Assembly (NCBI GenBank): GCA_023078555.1
Contig: CM041196.1
Span: forward strand, 10,744,985 to 10,808,984
Source of the DNA: Ulva prolifera
Lineage: Eukaryota; Chlorophyta; Ulvophyceae; Ulvales; Ulvaceae
Length of the DNA stretch: 64,000 nucleotides
Reading direction: 5' to 3'
Positions 23,909 to 35,091 of the stretch are shown here, in pieces; position 1 is the stretch's first letter; each line of letters starts with the position of its first letter. Both the position numbers and the translations under genes were made by a program. A model generated the notes under the pieces. It was not told where the DNA came from. It ran no database searches and saw only the letters and a program-made list of their open reading frames with translations.

Positions 23909-26900
23909 TCACAGCACCGGCTCATCCGCTCGGTCTTCACCACCTCCAGTAGCCTCCGCGGAGCTGAGCGTGACCTCGGTGGCCCCCACATCCTCGTCAG
24001 CGCACAGGGCTTCGGCGGCTGCATGCAGGTCCACACCAGGCTGCGGCAGGCTGTCTGCGGCAGGGGTCGCCGTGACGCAAGGCGGCGGCACAGGCGCACG
24101 GGAGACGGCGACAGAGGCACCACCGCGGGAGAAGGCAGAGCCGCGGGACCTCACAGACACGGCGATGCGCCGCGCCATCCCGGCGATCTTCTTCGCACCG
24201 AGAACTGTCATTGTGAACGTGAGGAGCGTGACACAGATCGATACGCAGGCGAGTGTGATGGAGTTCCTGCATAGAGCTATGCATGGCTGCGGGGCTGCCG
24301 TTGCAGTTGCTGAATTCTGCCACTGCAGGAAATGCTGTGCAGATACAACACAGTGGCGCCATGCTCCTGCTGCAGGACCAACAGTGCCTTGCTGTCATGA
24401 GGCTGCCAATGCACGACCGTTCACAACGGCCGGCCGCAAAAACGGCATGACTATGATAGTGACCGCAGCCCCAAATAATGAGAATGGTTTCGGCACATGT
24501 CCACGGAGTTGCGGCGCTGCCAACACATGTTCCTGGTCGTGAGCGTGGCTCTCTCAGAATGGCACCATACCTGAGTTCAGTCGCAGAGAGGCTGCCGCCA
24601 CTGGTGCTGTCCACGGGCTCCATGAGGCTGTTGCAGAGCTTCACCAGGGTCGCGCCAATCACTACGAGCTCGCAGACGAAGGACATGACGTGCAGCATGA
24701 GGAAGGACCTGCAGCAGCGGCGCGGCTAGCCAAGGGATTCGCAAGGAGAGACTTCTGAGGAGAAACGCACAACCAACGTAGAGGGCGGCCGCGCCGTACA
24801 AGCCCATGCTCTGAGGCAGGGCTGAGTAGCACGCACGTTTCGTCGTGCGGAGCATTAGGTCAACAGTTAAGTTCGTGTAGCAGTCCTGCATGGAGGCCCC
24901 TCCCTGCTGAGGCCCGGCGGCCCAATCCTGGTTTCAGACGAGCCCCAGGGCAGTGACCATGCCGCACTGATGGGATACCGTGTCTGTTCGGGATGGCTGC
25001 CAGCGATGGCTGTTGGCCTTGTACAGATTGGGCTGACGATGCTCATAACAGGCTAGATCTGTCGTGCACGACAGACACAGGGCACGTGGCAACAATCAAA
25101 TGATTGCAGGCGATATCGTGCAATCCATGCTGCTGGAACAGGTAGCGTGTGTGAGCACAACAGCCCAGCACTCCCACAGCGCCATGCTGTCCCTTGAGGT
25201 ACTAAATGTACTTTGTCAGTGCGCATAGGTGACTGTGTCTCCAGAAGCAGACACTTGCAATGAAGACGTGCCGAGGGGAGGTGCTGCTGCTGGTGACCAG
25301 ACGCCGTGGGCGCACCTGCGAATGCTGTCGCTGGAGTACTCGTGGCTGAGGTTGCTCCCAGCCATCGCGAGAATGATGCTGGTGATGAAGTCCAGGCTAG
25401 TGAATATGCCCGTGACCACGGCCGTCGCGACCCAGTTTGAGCACAGCCCGGGCTTCCCAAACCAGACGCATGGCTCTTCGGCCTGCACAGCCACTCAAGA
25501 AATACCCGTCATCACGACTTTTGTCATGCACAGCAGGGCCTTTTTTCTGGCCAGCAGTTCCTCCTCTGTGTAGAGGACAACAGGCACCCACAAGCACCTG
25601 AACAGCCGGGTCACAGCACAGCACAGCAGGGCAAAGCAAGCAAAGGCCACAAGCTGAGTCTCCCAGATTGCCCTGCTGCGCTGTGTCTGAGTCGGACCCA
25701 GCCACACCGCACGAGGGGTTTGCAACAACGGGTATGGCCAGCAGACAGCACGGCGCCAGCAACGACTGAGTCAGAGAAATCACAACGGAGAAATCACAAG
25801 CAGAGTTGGTGTCCTTGCCACTGAACGATGGAGCAGCAGCCTGTGCCCAGGAGTAGGTTGTGCTCACAGATCAGCAGCTGTGCATTTCAGCAGCTCAGGC
25901 CCTGTCACATGGCCTGGTGCTACACCTCGGGATCATGATCGACAGGCGACATGATACAGTGTTTAACAAATGCGATGCTTCAGATGCTGCTGCCGCTCAA
26001 TAATGGGTGATGCCGGCATCGATACTTTCATTGACCATGCTGCTTTTCGAGCATACCACCCACTCTGCAGTCAGGCAAAAGAGTGTGGATCAGTCAGGCA
26101 AAAGAGTGTGGGCAGAGAGATGGGATCGATAGCTTGGGCGACCAGGGGCTGAGGCTGCACACTGTCCAGGCCACACCTGAGGCGGAACTTGGCGCACCTG
26201 CTCGAGCATCAGCTTGATGATGAGCATGTCAGTGTATGCGTCAATGACACGGAACGCCCTCACCGTGCCTTCAGCGAACGGCTGGAGGATCCTTCTGCAC
26301 CCGGCTGCCGATGCTTACGTCAAGGTTGGCCATGTGTGAAGCCCAGGCCGCCTGCTGGTGCTGAGGTACATACATGCAAGCACAGGTGTGAAGCTGAAAT
26401 CTACTGCTCATTGTGGAATGGACCAGTCGCATGAGCTGTGCAAAGTGCTTGGAAGCATGCAGGGATCTGTTCAAGGCATCCGGCGCCCAGGAGATTGGGA
26501 TGGAAGTCTGCCGCAGCGTGTGACTTACTTGAAATGGAAGTGTGAAGGAGCCGAAAGGCCAGCGCCGTGTGTTGAACGACGGGGTAGAGGAATGCAGGCT
26601 AGGCTACAAAATTGTGTATTTTGAAGGTCCCATTGATTTGGCTATTGCGTTCATGCAAGTACATGTGCCATGTGCAGACAGCACTCTGACTCCGTTGCAG
26701 GTGACGCCATATGCTACGCGAGAAGAAAGAAAAAGATGAATGCAGGGATCTGATGCAGCTGTGAAGCATGTTGATAGGTGCTGAGGTCAATGAAGCCCTT
26801 ATAGAGAAACTAGCAGCCACGGACATACATGTAAGGAGTCTTTGGACGATCAGGAGCCCAGTTGCCCCAGAAAGCTGCGCATGTGGTGCACCAAACAAAG

Positions 26901-28046
26901 AGCGCATTCACAAACGTCAGGGCTAGTCGGTCTTCAAATATGCACTCCTCTTGCGGCCCGAGCAGCATCAGCAGAGTGACAGAAACGTTGGTGAACAATG
27001 TTGCAACGAGGCAGCCTTTCGCAAGCAGTGTGTCGGCAGCAAGAGGTCCACCGCGCCAGAGGATTCCGAACAGCGTCAGCTGGATGATCAAGCAGGCTGC
27101 GACTGTGGAGTGATGAAGCCATCGGTAAGGTTGAGAGGCGATTGCATACACCGCTGTGACGCCCGCGGCAGCAATTGTGGCAAGCAGGCAGCACATGCAG
27201 GCGACATGAGGCTTGACATGAATCAAAGCCCATCCATCGGGTGCTTTGGAAGACATGCCAAGACGCCCACATATGCTTCTGAACCATGCTGGGACATGGA
27301 CTGCAGAGGTGCCGGCAGTTTCGGGGAACATCTGTTCGTAACTATGGACTGCAGGCTGACCCGGAGCTGAAAATGTAGGCTGTTCAGCACCACCTGTACA
27401 AGTTTAGAGATTTATGGGTTCTCCTGGAATTCATTGGCGCCGAAGGGCACGTTCTCTATTTCAAATCTGGCAGCGGAACTCCATGGGAGCTTCAGCTCCA
27501 ATACGAGGGGCAAATAATTCCTAGAAAACGCACCTTGATTGACTAATCGGTCGCAATTTCTATCGTATGGTGGGCCGTTCAATGGCCAAGTCTGGGATAG
27601 CCAATTTATCCCAATGGCGTTTTCGATGATGATCGCACAATTGCCGTAGCAATCCAAGTCAAGAGACACGCCCACTTCAGGTTGCACGCGTCTCTACGTC
27701 GAGTGCTGGAGCGCGACAACGCTGTATCGCAAGTGATGCTCCTTGACACCCACGTAGCTGAAGCTCCAAACCGCAGCTACTCGCTCCTGACAGATGCTAC
27801 ACTGGCCAACAGAGAAAAAATCAATGAACCCTCGCCGACCCCATGTAGATTGCCGGAGGTACTGCATCTGCAGAACGCGATGTAGTACACATGGCCTCGT
27901 AGACACGCGTAGTGTGTGAAACAAAATTTGACATGGTATCTTTGACATATCAAAATCTCCTCAGAGGACAGTGTCTGAAGCAGGGAGATGTCCTTCCGTG
28001 CATGTACCTGAGCGGGCCAGTGCAGGGTGGCCAAGGTGATGACCAT
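23909..28046 (-). CDS. Unidentified multi-helix membrane protein, exon borders partly resolved
   Basis: I do not recognise the family. A chain of minus-strand exon-like segments carries hydrophobic helices: about 27670-27420 (an extracellular-looking segment with CYGNCAIIIENAIGINWL), about 27290-26829 (three to four helices, including HVACMCCLLATIAAAGVTAV; donor gtatgt), about 26300-26195 (ILQPFAEGTVRAFRVIDAYT, donor gtgcgc), about 25690-25500, about 25480-25320 (NWVATAVVTGIFTSLDFITS), about 24860-24740, about 24700-24560, about 24500-24430 (PFSLFGAAVTIIVMPFL) and the last exon 24266-23909. That last exon opens with one more helix (SITLACVSICVTLLTFT) and ends in a 95-residue Ala, Pro and Glu-rich tail with TGA at 23909-23911. 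Ten or so helices suggest a transporter or receptor. The start codon and several splice sites are open; segments up to about 28046 may be the 5' exon. Confidence 0.5.
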
Positions 28047-29335
28047 CCATGGTCATGCCATGTCCATTCAGCAAATTCAGCACAGGCAGAATGCCGACAT
28101 CAAGGAAGTATGCCTCAAACCGTATGTGTGACAGCGGTAACTGCATGTGTGTATGCGCTTGCACGTACAGGGGTAGATGCAATTGTCAGCAGCATTAACA
28201 TGACATGTAGAACAGCACCCAGGCACACTATGACAAGCAGATCTGTGCCCCTGTGCACCACTCTCTGCCTAAGGAACCGAATGAGTGACAGACGACAGAC
28301 GCAGCCGTACTCAATGGCACATATGCAGTTATGCCGAGGCATAGCTGATCAATTCATCAGGTTACAGGCTGTTGTCTCGAACAGATGCGACTTGAAACCA
28401 TACTTTACAATCTGTGCACACTGCATGGAATACACATACATCGACAGCCTTCGATAGAACTATCTCAACCGTCATGCAACATGTACTGGTGGTCATTGTC
28501 TATAATACGCCCCTACCAGCTCCTGCTCGAGCACATTCCTCTCCATAACTGACATACACTACAGTTCAGTAGAGGCCTCAGTGAACAGCATGCCACACCA
28601 GACCCTGCTCAACCTCTAAACACCTCTCCAACGCCATCTCACCGCCAGCTCATCGCGCCATCTGCCAATGGAAATGAGGCCTGAGCATACCCAGAGCAGC
28701 CACACACAGCCACCGCAATGCAGGGCAGGATCGCAGGCACACCCGCATGTGGACTCCAACACCAATGCCTGAAGACACCACGCCTCCGACGCTATGTTGC
28801 CGGAAGCATGGTGTCTGCAGGTGCGGGATAAAGGGACTCCCACGGAGCGGACCACCACCACGGTGGCTACATGCGTGGTGCAGGAGCCGTACGGCCATAC
28901 TTCGTCATGCCTAGATTCCCCCCGCCCCTCCCGGCTTCCTTCATATCCCTTTTGTACTCCGGCATGCTCTACAGTTTTCTGTATGGAAGGCTCGCGTGAG
29001 CGTGGTGTACGCAGCGCACGCCGCCCCTGCGGCCACGGCTCCTCCTCACAACGGCAAACCTGCCACAACTGCCAGGAAGCCCTTTCTCTAATACGCTCTC
29101 AAAATCTGAGTCAGAAAGCAAACACCGCAGCCGCCGGCCGGGTCCGAGGGGTCCACGCTCTGGCAATCTGCATTGCCCCCTCTGGCGTGAACTACATACC
29201 CCCTATGCAACTCTACACCACAAAGAAAGACACGTCGCCATGTGGACGTATATCTGGGTGCTCATCCGTATACACTGCGCAGAGCAGCTACTCAACATGC
29301 AACGCGTTTCGGAGCGCCTCACGGCGGCTCCGAAG
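28047..29335. other. Stretch without a supported gene
   Basis: About 1.3 kb between two minus-strand genes. It should carry the promoter of the membrane-protein gene to its left and the 3' untranslated region of the one to its right. A long plus-strand open frame begins at 28794 and runs into the next gene, but I read it as a GC-driven shadow. Confidence 0.4.
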
Positions 29336-30766
29336 TCACGCCGTCCACGCGGCTGGGCGGGCGTATGGAGCCGTGAAGCGCACCAGCGGCGCCACCACGG
29401 CCACCGCAGTGGACCGCGCGGTCGTGGCCGCCTCGTGTGCGAGGAACCCGGCCCAGCACAGCGCAGACAGCCACATGCATGTCCACCACAGCGTCATGCC
29501 GATGGCGATGCCGACGGCCGCCCGCACCACGCCCGCCACAAACACGCACGCCCGCGCAGCACACACAGCACACCACGTGACAATCCGCACAGCGCACGCC
29601 GCCGCGCACGCGCACACGGCCCACACCTGGCACGCTACCGCCCGGATCCACGCCGCGAGTCCCGCAATGCGTCTACGGGCGGTCCCCGCTTTCGCGCCCG
29701 CCGTGTTGATGGCGCGCTGGCACGCTGCAGTGGCGCGGCGCGCCGCTGCGGCGAGGGTGTGCTGGGCGGAGACGAGGAGCCGCAGCACGGCTCGTGTGGC
29801 GGAGCGGAGGAGCACAGCCCGGCCGTGCAGGATGTGCCGCGAGGCCTGCCGGGACGCCGCCGCGACGGCCCAGCGCGACAGGAACCACATGCCGGCGGCG
29901 GCGAGCCAGAGGAACATGCCCCCCCAGAGCCAGAGAGAGAACAGGAGGACGGCGAACCAGACGGCGGTGGAGAACACGCGGCGGGTCGCCGTCAGCACGC
30001 TCGTGAGGGTGGAGCTGTTCGCGGCAGTTGCCGCAATCGTTGTGCGCATGCTGTGGACACCCTGGAGGACGCAGCTGCTGCTCTGCGTGGAGAGAGGGAG
30101 GTGTGGGTCCTTCTGTGGTGGAGGCGCGGCTGCATGCATGGCAGTGGGGGCTTCTGCGATGTCTTGATGGAACACAGCATATCGATGCTTTCGCGGGCTG
30201 TGTTGTATCTCTGGAGAGTGTCCACTAGAACGGTCGGGTGAGGCTTGATAGCTGACATCAGACGTCGACGTTGAGCCGTGATGAGTTTGAGCTGTCGAGT
30301 CGGGCAGAGCTGCAGTGCTGCAGTGCTCAGCAGAACGTCGCCTCATGCTGTAGGGGGGAGTCTTCAGCTGATCCGAATTAGCTGTAGATGTCTCGCCTGT
30401 GCTGTCTGCAGGTTCGGTAGATTCCGTGCAGGCTTCACCGGACGCTGGTGCTGACATCGGCATGGTTGCTTCGGTGTCTGCTGTAACGCAGGTAGGCTCG
30501 TGATCCACTGATACCTGTATTCAGCGTACGCATCAGCAATGTGATCTGCGCCATCTCTTGCTGTGGTCGTTGTTGCTGGCGTAGCGATGGCATATACGCG
30601 GATTCGTGCCGTGTTATGTGGTGAGGCATGCAACAATACACGATTGCAGTTGAACGCACCAGGCATGGCAGATCAGACGAATTCACAGAATAGCTCCAGC
30701 TGTCGAACTGTGGCTCTGCAAAGTCGTCGGAATCAGCGATGTCGCTGTCGACAAAATCCTCCTCGC
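29336..30766 (-). CDS. Unidentified membrane protein with Ser/Thr-rich N-terminal region
   Basis: Two phase-compatible exons, 30766-30660 and 30514-29336, joined by an intron with donor gtgcgt and acceptor aatacag; the second ends in TGA at 29336-29338. The first is very acidic (EEDFVDSDIADSDDFAEPQF). The second opens with about 160 Ser, Thr and Pro-rich residues. A hydrophobic run follows (VWFAVLLFSLWLWGGMFLWL), then a basic Ala and Arg-rich helix-like stretch, then a long Cys, Ala and Trp-rich hydrophobic region of perhaps three helices before the C-terminus. I do not know the family. A 5' exon starting at the ATG at 31256 (MSYMDRCWSVESGVPAALNA, donor gtgcga) may belong, with an exon between still missing. 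The opposite strand also has a 457-codon open frame, so coding on this strand rests on the splice fit and the acidic exon. Confidence 0.5.
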
Positions 30767-31167
30767 CTGCACCGCATGAGATAGTCGGAATTAGTGCGTC
30801 CACACGTACATATTCATGATTATTCTTAGCTGGCACTGCGAGAATGGCGTTGCGTTGCGCACCCACTTGACATCCGGAACGTGGCCCCGCCATCGTGGCA
30901 GCGATTGCACTCTCCTGCACGGCTTGCGGGTGTTACAGCATAGTGGCACCCCTCGACCTCGTGCATTTCTGCTTGCCAATAGGAGTAGAGGGTTGGCACT
31001 GCTGCACTGTGGCACTGCTCGTGCCTCGTCACCTAACACGAATCACGAGAGCACTCGACCTAAACAGTTGCCTCAAGGCAGGCACACAAGTACTCGGAGC
31101 AGCATGTAACATCATACATGTGACAATTATATCATGTGGCACAGCCCATCGGTAAATGCTGCGAGGC

Positions 31168-31256
31168 CATCGCACCATGAAGGAAGTTATGTCCTCGGCG
31201 TTCAGTGCAGCTGGGACTCCGGATTCAACACTCCAGCAGCGATCCATGTAAGACAT
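31168..31256 (-). CDS. Possible first exon of the 29.3-30.8 kb membrane protein
   Basis: An ATG at 31256 opens 27 codons (MSYMDRCWSVESGVPAALNA and on to ITSFM) up to a gtgcga donor. The composition is ordinary and the donor matches the local consensus. It would need a further exon to reach the phase of the exon at 30766, so the link is tentative. Confidence 0.3.
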
Positions 31257-32239
31257 AAGCTGACTATAACGATGCGACTGAAAATCCCCTGTATCGACTC
31301 AATGCAAATAGGAACTTCGGTTCTGTATTGGCGTTGTCTGAACGACGTAAAGCGTAGGAACTGCGATTGGCTGTACTCCAGCAGCAAGCCGACCTTCACG
31401 TGTGCGCACGTAAAGGGTCTGTCGACCGATTTAAATGCACATTTTCAGTATGTGGTGAGGCCTTGACGGTGGTGCCATTGATGTTGCAGACAGGGATTCG
31501 GTGTAGAGCAGCGGAGACGCAGGTGTCTGGCCCGGATAGCGGGATGGCGCAATGTGCGGGCAGGCTGCAGGCGGCGCGGGTTAGTGGTGCATGCATCGAT
31601 GCATGCATATTACCGCCTGGCTGACGTGTGGACTGATCCTACCAACGACAGCTGTCTTGTGTTCAGTGCCAAGTTCAGGCCGTGTACTCCGTTGTGCAGT
31701 CCATGCAATTAGCTCCATAGGCCAATCACTCGCTTCTGAATAGTGACACGTCTACTCTCACCAGGATCACAGCAACGTACAGGGCAGGCTAAGCTCCCGC
31801 AGCTGCCATTGCAGCCAGGAATTAAGGCGCTTGATATATTATTCACAACAAAGGCCATTAGATAGGAAAAATTAATTTAAGCATCTGAGGTGATGGTGCC
31901 GGTCATGGTAGCGTGGCTTCGCGGAGATTGCCATGGGGCGTACAAAGTCGCACGTTCGCCACGTCTACATGGCACCACGGTCGCATGCGGCCAGGTACAC
32001 GCACATTCTCAAGTCCAACAGTGGATGTACAGTTGGACAAGCCCTTGATTGCGGCGCAGGCACGATTACAGTCCCGGTTGATTGCTGCCAGATTTGAGAG
32101 TAATAGCAGATTCGCGCCATTTGCACACAACATTTATGCCGCCATGTGACAACATTTCTGAGCTACGCGATATGGACATACGGCGATCAGTGACATGAGA
32201 TCGTTCAATCGTTAAGCGGTGCCTTCGAGCCGTTTGCGC
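31257..32239. other. Intergenic stretch between divergent genes
   Basis: About 1 kb with no exon I can support. It holds a perfect 20-bp palindrome at 31588-31607 and an AT-richer patch around 31820-31890. It should include the promoters of the genes on both sides. Confidence 0.4.
31588..31607. other. Perfect 20-bp palindrome
   Basis: The sequence tgcatgcatcgatgcatgca is its own reverse complement. It combines two TGCATGCA blocks around a central atcgat. Confidence 0.85.
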
Positions 32240-34371
32240 ATGGAGAAGCCCAAAGTTCAAAATGCCGCGCTGCAAGACGTGCTACTGGAGTACGTAAAGC
32301 TGCACGATGCCAGTCAGGGAAATGGGGGTCAAATTTTCAAACTCAAGCGCCTTCAAGATGTTTCTGGAGCAACCTACACGTTGACAGCACAACGGGACGC
32401 AACCGACGATGCGCCGACCTCGATCAACGTTACATCTGCATGGCCTGAACAACTACATATTGACACACTAGTCGTAGCTAGACATCTGGAGCGCAACTCG
32501 CCAAGGAGCATTCGCGTTGTTGGCTCCGAGTCCAGTATCTCGGTGTTGTGGTTCTTGCAGTCAGGGCTTTACCTTGTGGAACCATACTCTCATAGAGTTC
32601 AGGAGATAATAAGCTGGATCTCAAAACTCAGGTATGTGGGGCAGACCATATCTTGAAGTTCCAGTTTTTGTTGACCACGTACTTGATTTGAAGCACCGTG
32701 CTGGCATGATAATGTTGCCACCTTTTCTCTTCCAGTGATACAGGAGGTGCTTCTGGCGCTTTTGAACTCTCTATCTCAGGCCCTAGAGCGAGCATGACGC
32801 CACGTTCAACATGCAGATTCTGGGTCCTGTCAGCCCGACTGCACCAGAGCCTGAGTGTTTGGACCCACACACCGAGCTCAGCCCGCACCAGCGTGCACTG
32901 TATACATCCCAAGCTTCAGATTGTCACAGAGCCCCACGGGGACGCCTTTGAGGTGTTCATTCCTGTGGCCATGTCGTCAGAGCACCTCCCCATTCAGCGC
33001 CGCATGATGTCCGCTCTGACAGACCACATGCAACCCCCACTATCATGCAGCATCGCCTCCGAAAACGTGCGCTTCCTTAACTGCTCCCTGCCAGTATGTC
33101 GCTCATGATACTTTCCCGCACAGTGCACGCTCCAACTGATGTGACTGTCGCAATGCCAATACCCATATACCAGTATGTTTCTGTGCAATGGGTCAGGCAG
33201 TGCGTAGATCCAGCACTTCAGCAGTATTTAATCTACTCGATGCCACTGCTGTCTGGTGCGATGTCATGCGAAGGTGCCCCCAAATGGCATCAGAGACTCG
33301 TCGATCGCTTCAGACGTCAGCAAAGCATCCAGAACACAGTCTGCCCAAATCTCCGCCTGCAACGCTGTGTTCTGTGCATGCTGTGATACATCCATCACTG
33401 AAACAGCATCGTGGATAGTGAACTGAGTCTCGTGGAAGTGCCTCTCAACAGGTCTGCCTGCCTGCCATGTCGCTTAAGCTACCTGGACATGTCCAGAGTT
33501 CCCATGGCCGCTGCTAACGTCTATGCTTCCCCAGGTCTAAAAACTTTGATGTAAATAACGGGTTCCTCAAACCGGTTTACTTTGTGCCCATCTCTCCTGC
33601 ATACTGCTCCAGTCGCACCACCCTGCGCCCACGCACCATGTGGCACAGAGACACGACACCGCGCCAAGCCTGATTTCCAATCGGCTCCCACCAGTGCGCA
33701 TTCAGCAACCCCTGTGCACATCTTTATGCTGCAGCACAGCCAGGCAGACCGGAGACATCACCGCCACACCACTAGACACCACACCACTACAACAGTCCAT
33801 GTCCTGCAAGGACGTAGCGGCCGTTTCACTGGATTGGCTCAGCACGGCCAGGCACCCATCAGTTGCCATCGCCACGATGTGGACATCGATGAAGTGGCAC
33901 ACGACACCTGGGACCCGCCTGCGACAGCGATTGCCCTCGCTGGGCAAGAGTCACACTGTATGGAATGACTGCCCCACCATCGCCGCGATGTAGACATGAC
34001 CCTGGCACGTGAAAACAGCAGGGGAGCATTCGACTCAACTTGGATCGAGCCACATCAGCCGCAATGATTGCCCCCGAATGAGCCACACGGTATTAAAAAA
34101 CTGTCCCCCCCAATGCATGCTTGCCATGCAGGAGGTGCCGCAGCGGGTGCACACCCTGCCGTGCGTGACCAGCCGTGCCGCGGCGCCGCCCGTGCTGCGG
34201 CTGTCGCTGCCGCGCTCCGCCGGCGACGACTCCACGGCCGTCGCCCGCCTGCTCGAGCTCGTCATCCTCTTCCCGGAGCTCACGCTGCTGTGGCTTGTGG
34301 ACGTCAACATGCTGGTGAAGCGCAGCATGCGCACGTTCCTCGAGGAGATGCGGCAGAGCCTGGAGATGTGA
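32240..34371 (+). CDS. Unidentified protein, at least four exons
   Basis: The ATG at 32240 starts MEKPKVQNAALQDVLLEYVK. Exon 1 (32240-32631) ends in phase 2 at a gtatgt donor. Exon 2 (32736-33093) follows a cttttctcttccag acceptor in phase and ends in phase 0 at another gtatgt. A later exon from about 33537 reads SKNFDVNNGFLKPVYFVPIS after a ccccag acceptor; its far end is open. The last exon 34132-34371 starts after ccatgcag in phase 0, reads EVPQRVHTLPCVTSRAAAPP, then a hydrophobic helix (LLELVILFPELTLLWLVDVN), and stops with TGA. One middle exon border, and possibly a further exon in 33094-33536, is unresolved. The first exon mixes helices and strands like an ordinary globular domain. I recognise no family and propose no function. 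Confidence 0.55.
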
Positions 34372-34748
34372 GCGTGCGGGACTGGCGTGGGTCTGGGCGT
34401 GAATTCGGTATGCTTGTGTGAGTTCCGGTTCGGGATTGGTTCAGCTGGAGCTGTGACGGCGGCGAGGGTGAGGGATGCATGGGATACGCCTGTGTGGCCA
34501 AGCCGCGAGCATCGAGCTGCGTGTGAGTACGGTGTCCGGCCACACGCGGCAGAGGCCGCAGCTGTGATTGCCAGAGCCGATGGGGCCGGGGTGTGTGTGG
34601 AGCGAGCTCAACATACTACGAACGTGAAATCATGTTTTTTTTGTTTTTTTTTTGGAATTCCAGCTCTTTGCTCTGGGTTAGGGAGGCAGGCGCATCTCCA
34701 AATGCGGGTAGACTCTCACTGTTCTGATGATGATTGAGCCGTGTTACG
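34372..34748. other. Gap between convergent genes
   Basis: Contains two T-rich runs near 34633-34652, which could serve 3' end formation, and no exon I can support. Confidence 0.4.
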
Positions 34749-35091
34749 CTAGGCTCGCGTGTAGACATGAACGAACGGCACGGTGACCTTGAGCACGACA
34801 CCGCGGGTCGTGCATGAGGCGGCCGCAGCTGTGTGGCGTTGGCTGGTCACGTCCCGCAGGCTGCTGAGCTGTCGCAGGTACGCGTTGAGGAGCGGCATCG
34901 GGAGTGGGAGTGGGCGTGGAGGGTAGGCAGGGTGGGGGGGGGGGGGGGGGGGGGGGGGGCGCACCGGCATGGCCGCGCGGCGCCAGGGCCGGCGCGTAGG
35001 CCTGGTCGGCGCGGCTGGAGGCCACCGTGAGCGCCGCGGCACGCCCGGCCCACCGCTCCGCGCGGTGCACCACCTGCCCGTACCTGAGGAG
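34749..35091 (-). CDS. Possible 3' exons of an unidentified minus-strand gene
   Basis: Two minus-strand segments look coding. One (about 35091-34970) follows a cctcag acceptor and reads YGQVVHRAERWAGRAAALTV and on to a gtgcgc donor. The other, up to about 34880, reads LLNAYLRQLSSLRDVTSQRH and ends VPFVHVYTRA with TAG at 34749-34751. Between them lies a run of 26 G on the plus strand (34934-34959). I found no convincing 5' part; a hydrophobic open stretch at 36510-36700 (-) could belong to it or to something else. Confidence 0.35.
34934..34959. repeat. G homopolymer, about 26 bases
   Basis: Unbroken run of G in a probable intron of the minus-strand gene fragment at 34.7-35.1 kb. Confidence 0.9.

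Noticed and set aside
28794-30167. 457-codon plus-strand open frame opposite the membrane protein at 29.3-30.5 kb
   Set aside because: It is Ala, Arg and His-rich, shows no domain and no splice context. The minus strand has hydrophobic segments and a phase-matched upstream exon.
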